In this document: positions 58,353 to 64,000 of the stretch, piece after piece | How the letters are laid out: the number at the start of each line of letters is the position of its first letter | How positions within the stretch are numbered: the first letter of the stretch is position 1 | Assembly (NCBI RefSeq): GCF_017741935.1 | Contig: NZ_JAGHMH010000013.1 | Span: 303,389-367,388 of the forward strand | DNA from: Rhizobium sp. 16-449-1b | Lineage (GTDB): Bacteria; Pseudomonadota; Alphaproteobacteria; Rhizobiales; Rhizobiaceae | Length of the DNA stretch: 64,000 nt | Direction: 5' to 3' | The notes under the pieces: model-generated | What the model was told of the DNA's origin: nothing | Seen by the model: the letters and a program-made list of their open reading frames with translations, nothing else | Databases searched by the model: none | Made by a program: the position numbers and the translations under genes

Positions 58353-59009
58353 GCAGCATTTTGCCGCAACACACTTATAGCTCTCTGCAGCAATCCTCAA
58401 CATTTGCATTTTGCGAAATGACCCGTAGATCGAGGGGCCAGCCTAGGTTCTGATGGCCATCAAAACGAATAACATTCGTCATGATAACTCTTCTCCCTGT
58501 CCTGCTAATATCATTACTATTCGTAGATTTCCGGGTACGCAGTTGCGCTTGCGCGCCTCTTTTGGGAAATGGATCGGGGGGGCAGTCGCAGAAGTTCCAT
58601 AAATCAATCTTACGCCACAGTGACGTCATTTCAATGATTTGGTCGTCTGGGTAATAGGGCCGCCGGTTCAGATCCTCTCAAGAACACAGATTGCTGTGTT
58701 CAAAAACAGAGCGAGTTCACAGAACATGACCAACGCTTGCTCCGCTAGTCGCGCCTGATGACTGCGCGCAGCGCGTGCGCGAGGTTGAACCTGTAGGCTG
58801 GCTTGTCGCTACACCGTCCTCAGGACAAAGGACGCCTCGTGAGACGACGATCTTTTTGCAAGTCATGCATCATGGCTAGCATGGCGGTGTGGAACCACTC
58901 TCGATAAGGCAACTATTCAAAGCTATTAATACCAAAAGCAATCGTTGTGGTCGCGATGCCAAGTGGGTTAGATCGATGGGTCGAGAGTAAGTCCGACAGG
59001 ACCAGCAGG
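58353..59009. other. 657-bp non-coding boundary region
   Basis: No convincing gene on either strand. It holds a perfect 8-bp hairpin, GAACACAG-ATTG-CTGTGTTC (58682-58701), and GC-rich alternating stretches near 58760-58790. It separates the catabolic genes from a group of small stress or maintenance-type genes with different codon use, so it may be an old insertion joint. No IS ends were recognised. Confidence 0.4.
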
Positions 59010-59453
59010 TCAGACATCAATCAATGCGATGCCGAGATCCTTCTGTTTTTTACGGCGAAATCCTTCAGCACTTTCCCTTATTATGATCTCAAGGGTTGGG
59101 CGAACGATGCCTTTCAAAAAGTGCCCACCTTTCGTAGATCCATCAGAAAAGCCGAGAACGACATGTATGTGAAGACTGGGCTTTCCATCGTCACCGACCG
59201 CGATATCGCCGATCGCGCTAAGTACCTCTGTCTGTTCGTCCACTGGTATTTCCCGGTAGGTTTTCGCTGAAAAGTCGAAGAAGCCAAGCACAGCGCTTTG
59301 AAATGCGCCGATCGCGGTCAGGGATGCACCGCCGATCTCATGTTCTTCGGCAAACCTTGTAATGGCTGCGAACGCCTCTTCACCATCGGAGAGCACAACA
59401 ACAAAATTGCGCCCCCGCCATGGGTCGCTCTCGGTTAGCTCCTTGCTCTTCAT
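59010..59453 (-). CDS. PPC/DUF296 domain DNA-binding-like protein
   Basis: A 147-residue single-domain PPC (DUF296) protein. The bacterial PPC signature is clear: GGASLTAIGAFQSAVLGFFD, HIHVVLGFSDGSTKGGHFLKG and RPTLEIIIRES. Bacterial members are trimeric and of unknown role; plant relatives bind AT-rich DNA. I chose ATG 59453 (MKSKELTES) rather than 59465, both in frame. It precedes nothing else on the minus strand in this group. Confidence 0.82.
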   Translation of the reverse strand: MKSKELTESDPWRGRNFVVVLSDGEEAFAAITRFAEEHEIGGASLTAIGAFQSAVLGFFDFSAKTYREIPVDEQTEVLSAIGDIAVGDDGKPSLHIHVVLGFSDGSTKGGHFLKGIVRPTLEIIIRESAEGFRRKKQKDLGIALIDV

Positions 59454-59478
59454 TGAGATCTCCAATCGTCGTTGTCAC

Positions 59479-60201
59479 TTATCCCAGACGACCCCAGGCT
59501 GCGTCCCACTCGATGCCCTCGACAAGTTCGATAAAAATGGGCCTCTGGTTGTCATTGTGGGACTTGGCCAGTTTGAAGGCAGCCTCCGGCTCCATTTCCT
59601 CACCCGGGAAGATCGTGTCCTCGGTGTCGGCGTCTGCGATCTTGCGTACGTATCCACGTACTTGGTCGCCAGAGTGGTAGAATTTGATGACCAATGATCC
59701 CGTAGGCGCTCCGCCCGGTACATACTGCTGATAGTCAACGCGTTCTGCCGTTGGCGTTGCGTCGACTTCGCCTGCTTTATACCAGTGTGCAAGATCTTGG
59801 CCCTGCGGGCGTCCTTCATTTTCCCAAATCTGATAGGCCCGCAGCCTGCGGGTTTCATCGTCGATCACTGGTTTCTGTGACTGCTCGACAACCTTGAGAA
59901 CCACTTTTCCGCGAATCTCTTTGCCGAAATCTTTACGCAATTCATCCTTGGCCCGGTCGAGCGTGGCCAATCTTGATTTCGACAGATGCTTGCCGGCGCG
60001 ATTGATATAAAAACTGAGCATCGACATGGCGGACTGGAACGGACTTGTCTTGCGACGGCCGCTCTGTTCGGATGATTTCTTCAGCGAATCCGCGATTTTC
60101 TTGGCGCTGGGCTGCTTGAACACGCCTTGCTTGAGGTCCATTGCGTCACTGTTTTCGGTCACATCCTGCGACCATTTCCGCTTGGATTTCCTTCTTGGCA
60201 T
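59479..60201 (-). CDS. DUF3175/DUF2934 two-domain protein
   Basis: A 240-residue hypothetical protein. Residues about 7-94 match the DUF3175 pattern (KWSQDVTENSDAMDL, then SPFQSAMSMLSFYINRAGKH). Residues about 118-143 match DUF2934 (RLRAYQIWENEGRPQGQDL). The C-terminal 75 residues are unrecognised and end in tryptophan-rich EWDAAWGRLG. DUF2934 proteins are frequent near stress genes in rhizobia. Function unknown. GGAGGAAC lies just upstream of the start, and a 7-bp hairpin at 60225-60248 precedes it. Confidence 0.8.
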   Translation of the reverse strand: MPRRKSKRKWSQDVTENSDAMDLKQGVFKQPSAKKIADSLKKSSEQSGRRKTSPFQSAMSMLSFYINRAGKHLSKSRLATLDRAKDELRKDFGKEIRGKVVLKVVEQSQKPVIDDETRRLRAYQIWENEGRPQGQDLAHWYKAGEVDATPTAERVDYQQYVPGGAPTGSLVIKFYHSGDQVRGYVRKIADADTEDTIFPGEEMEPEAAFKLAKSHNDNQRPIFIELVEGIEWDAAWGRLG

Positions 60202-60255
60202 GACTGTTCCTCCACCAATGAGAACGGCGCCCCTTTTGAGCGGCGCCGGGTCCGA

Positions 60256-60570
60256 TTAGTGATGAGCGTGGTGTTCGTTACGTTTGCGGGTTGCCGCAGC
60301 CTTTTTCGCTGATGCGGAGCGCTCCTCCTTAGTGCGCGACGCAGCGGCCGCGCCACCCTTGTGTCCGCCCTTTTCGGAGGAGGCATGGTTTTCCTGATGG
60401 CCGCGACCGGAACCAGACTTTTTGCCACCGCCGCTTTCCTTGTTCACGGTAGCCCAGGCACGCCGCTCGGCCTCCTTCTCCGAGACGCCGCGATCTTCGT
60501 AGCCTTCCTCGATGTGTTCGGCCTTGCGCTTCTGCTTGTCGGTATATGCGGATTTGTCACCTTGTGGCAT
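60256..60570 (-). CDS. Small basic protein, 'plasmid stabilization' type
   Basis: A 104-residue, highly charged protein: MPQGDKSAYTDKQKRKAEHI, then a Gly/Ser/Lys-rich stretch, and an Ala/Lys-rich tail ending in NEHHAHH. It resembles proteins annotated as plasmid stabilization in rhizobia, but there is little evidence for that role; the disordered, basic composition suggests a nucleic-acid-associated or stress protein. I chose ATG 60570 because AGGAG lies nine bases upstream; an extension to 60633 lacks one. Confidence 0.7.
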   Translation of the reverse strand: MPQGDKSAYTDKQKRKAEHIEEGYEDRGVSEKEAERRAWATVNKESGGGKKSGSGRGHQENHASSEKGGHKGGAAAASRTKEERSASAKKAAATRKRNEHHAHH

Positions 60571-60857
60571 GGAGGATCTCCTGTTGCTTTGATGAAGCAA
60601 GGAAAACGATGCCCGGTTTACAAAGTTCCTCAAAACCGGAGCCGCTTGAAACAGACAATTTCTAAGGTCACCCGGAGTTCGACTCGGAGCTGCCTGCCTC
60701 GATCGGGACGAGACGTCGGCCCTCTATTGGCTGAGAAGCGCGTTCGTGCTTGCTTTGCCATGGAGACCCTTTTCAAGCGCAGCCCGTTTTCCAAGCTTTC
60801 GTATGGAACTTCGAACGTGAGGCAGGGGTTGTCCAGCATCTCTCGAAAGGATGCACG

Positions 60858-61472
60858 ATGACCATCAAAGCTCTCGCGTTCAACGCGACCCTGAAGCGCA
60901 GCGACAACAAGGAGCCGTCCTCGACAGGACGAATGCTCGACCTCATCGCTGCTGAGATGGCGAAGTCCGGCGTCGAGACCGAAACAATCCGTCTTGCCGA
61001 CCACGACATTGTTCCGGGCGTTACTTCCGACGAAGGGCCTGGCGACGCATGGCCGGCACTCCGTGAAAAGGTGCTCGCCGCCGACATTGTCATATTCGGC
61101 ACGCCAATCTGGATGGGTCAGCCCGACAGCATCTCAAAGCGCGTCCTCGAGCGCATGGACGCATTCCTCGAAGAGACCGACGACGAAGGCCGGATGGTGT
61201 CCTATGGCAAGGTCGCGGCTGTTGCCGTCGTTGGCAACGAGGACGGCGCCCATCACGTCTCGGCGGAGATGTACCAGGCGCTCAACGACGTCGGCTTCAC
61301 GATCCCGGCGAACGCTGTCGCTTATTGGGTCGGTGAGGCGATGGGTAGCACGAATTTTGTGGATTTGAAAAAGGTCCCCAAGGAGGTTGCGACCATGATC
61401 GCGGTGCTCTCCCGAAACACCATTCATCTGGCAAAGCTTCTGAAGGAAAGCCAGTACCCCGGCGAGAAGTAG
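60858..61472 (+). CDS. NADPH-dependent FMN reductase/flavodoxin-like protein
   Basis: A 204-residue flavodoxin-fold protein. It has FNATLKRSDNKEPSSTGRM at the FMN phosphate loop and FGTPIWMGQPDSISKRVLERMD, typical of NADPH-dependent FMN reductases (WrbA/ArsH-like superfamily). It probably reduces flavin or quinone in redox stress. I chose ATG 60858 with AAAGGA upstream. It precedes the interrupted aldo/keto reductase gene by 52 bases. Confidence 0.82.
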   Translation: MTIKALAFNATLKRSDNKEPSSTGRMLDLIAAEMAKSGVETETIRLADHDIVPGVTSDEGPGDAWPALREKVLAADIVIFGTPIWMGQPDSISKRVLERMDAFLEETDDEGRMVSYGKVAAVAVVGNEDGAHHVSAEMYQALNDVGFTIPANAVAYWVGEAMGSTNFVDLKKVPKEVATMIAVLSRNTIHLAKLLKESQYPGEK

Positions 61473-61524
61473 CGTTCCTGGCCCAGATTAACCGAAGATC
61501 TTTAAGCATCAGAGGAATTCCATC

Positions 61525-62547
61525 ATGGCTTTGAACAGCCGCGTACGTGATATCTTCAAGCCCTAATTCAAGTTCGGCAAGGGCGGCGTTTCGCTGGGCA
61601 ACGAATTCAACAAGATTTCCGACAGGCATGCGGAGGATGCTCTCGAGGCGGCTTGGAGCGTCGGTGTCCGATATTACGACGTCGCGCCCTGGTACGGCCT
61701 AGGCCTCGCCGAGCGACGATTCGGGCATTTCCTTCATAACCAGAAGCGATCTGACTATCTGCTCTCCACCAAGGTCGGCAAGCTCCTGAAGGCATCGAAG
61801 GATAATAGCCACGAGAAGATGTACCCGTTGTCGGACTCTCCGAACGACCTCGTCATCGACTACACGGCAGACGGCGTCCGTCGTTCAATCGAGGACAGTC
61901 TCCAGCGGCTGGGCGTCGACAGCGTCGACGTCGCCTTCGTTCACGACCTGTCGCCCGACTTTGCATTCTTTCCGACGCCGTGGGAAGAGCAGTACGAGAT
62001 CGCCCGCAAGGGGGCGTTTCCGGAACTGACGAAAATGCGAGAGGAGGGCATCGTCAAGGGCTGGGGCGTCGGCGTAAATACACCAATGGCAATCCTCAAG
62101 GTCATGGAAGACGCTGACCCGGACGTCTGCCTGTGCGCGCGCCAGTACTCGCTGATCGACCACCAGGCCACCGTCGAAAAGCTGTTCCCAAAGGTGCGAG
62201 AGAGGGGCGTCGGACTGGTCATTGGTTCGAGCCTTAACGCCGGCTTCATCGGTGGCAGTCCGCGCTACAACTACGGGGCGGAAAACTACAAGATCCCGCC
62301 GGAAGTCATCGAGAAGCGTAGAAAGCTTCGGGAAGTCGCCGAGGAATACGGCGTCGATCTGCGCACCGCCGCCATTCAGTTCTCCGCCGTGCCGGATGTA
62401 GCTGTCGCTCTTGTCGTCGGCGCAGGCAGCGACCGGCAAATCCGCGAGGACTGGAATTCGCTGCAGGCCAAGGTTCCGGACGAGTTCTGGCAGGCGCTCA
62501 AAGATCGCGGCCTGATACACGGCGAAGCTGCCGTGCCATCGGCTTGA
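61525..62547 (+). pseudogene. Aldo/keto reductase gene interrupted by an early in-frame stop
   Basis: ATG 61525 follows AGAGGAATTCCATC and reads MALNSRVRDIFKP, then TAA at 61564, then continues in the same frame to 62547. The rest is a typical aldo/keto reductase of the D-threo-aldose/pyridoxal group: FGKGGVSLGN, YYDVAPWYGLG with the catalytic Tyr, STKVGK with the Lys, and VHD with the His. An A-to-T change in an AAA lysine codon would explain it. An internal start at 61819 would lose the first strand and the active-site Tyr and Lys, so the gene is probably inactive, unless the base is a sequencing error. Confidence 0.75.
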
Positions 62548-62616
62548 CGTCGCCCACTTGCCAAGGATCGGCCGGGCGCCATCTCCCAGCAAAGGGGTCA
62601 AGGGGAGGGAGTTCGC

Positions 62617-63111
62617 ATGGGTGACTGGCTGGCAGCATATCAGATGGAGATACGGTTCCTTCCGCATCTCGCGGCCCTGCTCTTCGCCTACGTGCTTGCG
62701 CTGCCGATCGCCTGGGATCGCGAGCGTAACGAGCGTAGCGCCGGCCTCAGGACGTTCCCTCTGGTCGCCATCGCCGCTTGCGGTTTCATCCAGGCGGCGG
62801 AGACGGTCACCCAAGACAATGCGGAGGCCACGGCCCGCATTGTCGAGGGCCTGATCAACGGGGTCGGCTTCATCGGCGGCGGGGCGATCCTCGTCGGCAA
62901 AGCGAGCATTCGCGGCACTGCGACCGCGGCGAGCCTTTGGGCGACCGGTGCCATCGGGGCTGCCGTCGGCCTCGGTGCCTACGAGACGGCCATCGTCCTC
63001 TCGATCGTCACCTTCGCCACGCTCCGCTTCATGACGACGTTTAAGTCCGAGGGAAACGAGCCGGGCGATGCGAGTTCCAAAGCTTCGGCGATCGAGAAGA
63101 CGGCAGAATAG
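62617..63111 (+). CDS. MgtC/SapB family membrane protein
   Basis: A 164-residue inner-membrane protein with four to five hydrophobic segments. It has the MgtC N-terminal landmarks LPIAWDRERNERSAGLRTFPLV and EGLINGVGFIGGGAILVG and the ASLWATGAIGAAVGLG helix. It lacks the long C-terminal soluble domain of Salmonella MgtC, as do many homologs. The family is linked to low-magnesium and acid tolerance and to ATP synthase control. GGGGAGGGAGTTCGC precedes the ATG. Confidence 0.88.
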   Translation: MGDWLAAYQMEIRFLPHLAALLFAYVLALPIAWDRERNERSAGLRTFPLVAIAACGFIQAAETVTQDNAEATARIVEGLINGVGFIGGGAILVGKASIRGTATAASLWATGAIGAAVGLGAYETAIVLSIVTFATLRFMTTFKSEGNEPGDASSKASAIEKTAE

Positions 63112-63397
63112 ATTGGCAGGACGCTACCTGCCGGCCGTCGAAGCTTGCGATCAAATGGAAGCCCGCAAGGAGCGGTCTTGTGTTGGACCGGTCGGAGCGG
63201 GCGTGAAAGTGAGACCCGTCGGCGGGCTGGGTTCGGTAACGTGTTGCGCGGGGCAGTCATAGACAATCAGCTTGGCGCTGAAGTGGGACGGCCTGTCTCT
63301 TCGGATCGAGCAGCCAATCCTCGATCGCGTCGCCGGCGGGCTAAAGCACCACCCATGATGTGAGAAGCGCCAGACGGCCGGCGCTCCTCTGATTTTA

Positions 63398-63901
63398 CTA
63401 CGCGCTGCGGGCTTGTTCGGGATGCTTTCCTTCGGCGAACTCCTCGATGATCTTCGCGCAGAACGCCGGCAGGTCGTCGGGCTTGCGGCTGGTGACCAGC
63501 CCCTTGTCTGTGACGACATCCTTGTCTACCCAGGTGCCGCCCGCGTTCTCGATGTCCTTCCGGATCGACGAGTAGGATGTCACGGTTCGTCCCTTTAGGA
63601 CATCAGCCTGAACAAGCAGCCACGGCCCGTGACAAATCACGCCGACGGGCTTGGCCTGCTCGAAGAACGACCGCACGAAAGAGACGATGTCGGCGTCTGC
63701 CCGGAGCTTGTCTGCTCCGACAGTTCCGCCGGGGATGATAAGGCCGTCGAAGTCGCTGGCCGAGACATCCTTCACAGTCTTGTCCACGGTGTAGCTGCCG
63801 CCCGGATTGAGATCGCCGTTGTTCGTCTTTGCCTCTCCGGCCTCGATGCCGACGACCGTCACGGACGCTCCTGCCGCCTCGACGGCATCTTTGGGCTTCT
63901 T
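63398..63901 (-). pseudogene. PfpI/DJ-1 family protein, 5' end lost at an IS-like boundary
   Basis: The reading frame covers most of a PfpI/YhbO-type protein: KKPKDAVEAAGASVTVVGIEAG, DFDGLIIPGG, the nucleophile cysteine in VGVICHGPW, and the C-terminal TSRKPDDLPAFC. The normal N-terminal 25-30 residues (ATDGFEQxEL region) are missing. At about 63902 the sequence changes to IS21-like terminal repeats. A GTG at 63862 could start a shortened product, but it would lack the first beta strand. Confidence 0.75.
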
Positions 63902-64000
63902 TGTTGATTTGCACTGAGAGCTGACCCGGGATTTGCGCCGAGAAGTGACCCGCCTTAGATATCGTCTGTCGTGGTTGGGGTGGTCAAGTTCCTACGTTTC
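63902..64000. mobile_element. One end of an IS21-like insertion sequence (partial)
   Basis: Starts TGTTGATTTGC at the point where the PfpI gene breaks. It holds two tandem 22-base repeats at 63906-63927 and 63930-63951 that agree at 18 of 22 positions and share GATTTGC and TGACCC. Multiple terminal repeats and a 5' TG are typical of IS21-family ends. The element continues past the window; its transposase genes are not visible. Confidence 0.55.

Noticed and set aside
61885..62814. 309-codon minus-strand frame opposite the aldo/keto reductase
   Set aside because: Shadow frame crossing two plus-strand genes; no domain.
1..64000. CRISPR array, tRNA or rRNA genes, prophage, replication origin
   Set aside because: No regularly spaced repeats, tRNA-like cloverleaf, rRNA segments, phage structural genes or rep genes were seen on reading through.

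Overview
The window looks like accessory DNA (plasmid, chromid or island) from an alphaproteobacterium of the Rhizobiaceae (Ensifer/Rhizobium/Agrobacterium type). Evidence: a bioBFDAZ biotin operon ending in bioZ, a short LID-less adenylate kinase, a propionyl-CoA carboxylase operon divergent from an XRE-type short-chain acyl regulator, and an IS21-like end at the right edge. No replication, transfer, rRNA or tRNA gene was seen, so the replicon type is inference.

Layout. 1-4086: bioB-F-D-A-Z, minus strand, coupled by overlapping stops and starts. 4309-6814: malonate semialdehyde decarboxylase and a beta-alanine:pyruvate-type aminotransferase, divergent from a HTH-cupin regulator. 7013-19291: a CoA-thioester module (PaaK-like ligase, CoA-type NUDIX hydrolase, SDR, acyl-CoA dehydrogenase, amidohydrolase, enoyl-CoA hydratase, acryloyl-CoA reductase AcuI, fused aconitase X, LysR regulator, thioesterase, EtfB, EtfA). 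19371-23793: one-carbon module (PurU, FolD, FAD-GcvT demethylating dehydrogenase). 24093-29765: exported hydrolase, DadA, Alr, Lrp regulator, PanB, Adk. 29881-35016: oligopeptide/opine-class ABC importer. 35301-38486: Rieske oxygenase, its reductase, LysR regulator. 38501-51565: short-chain acyl regulator, PccB, PccA, methylmalonyl-CoA mutase, epimerase, ETF-quinone oxidoreductase, transhydrogenase PntA/PntB. 51733-58352: DMT transporter, hydrolase, chemoreceptor, MmgE/PrpD protein, beta-carbonic anhydrase. 58353-59009 is non-coding and marks a change of theme. 59010-63862: small stress or maintenance-type genes, an aldo/keto reductase with an early stop codon, an MgtC-like protein, and a PfpI gene cut by the IS-like end.

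How the parts may work together (inference). The importer brings in an N-methylated, carboxylated compound. The Rieske pair and the FAD-GcvT enzyme remove methyl groups, which pass through tetrahydrofolate to formate by FolD and PurU. An omega-amino acid such as beta-alanine would be transaminated with pyruvate and the resulting malonate semialdehyde decarboxylated. The L-alanine formed can be turned back into pyruvate by Alr plus DadA. In parallel, CoA chemistry ending at AcuI gives propionyl-CoA, which PCC, epimerase and mutase turn into succinyl-CoA. The window also carries biotin synthesis and carbonic anhydrase (needed by PCC), PanB for CoA, Adk for AMP from the ligase, ETF with its quinone reductase, and transhydrogenase. 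The whole resembles a catabolic island that brings its own cofactor supply. The substrate cannot be read from sequence; beta-alanine betaine, or a longer betaine shortened to it, is the best guess. A 17-bp motif beginning CATTAGAA lies upstream of bioB, the SDR gene, the importer's binding-protein gene and the DMT transporter gene, suggesting a shared regulator.
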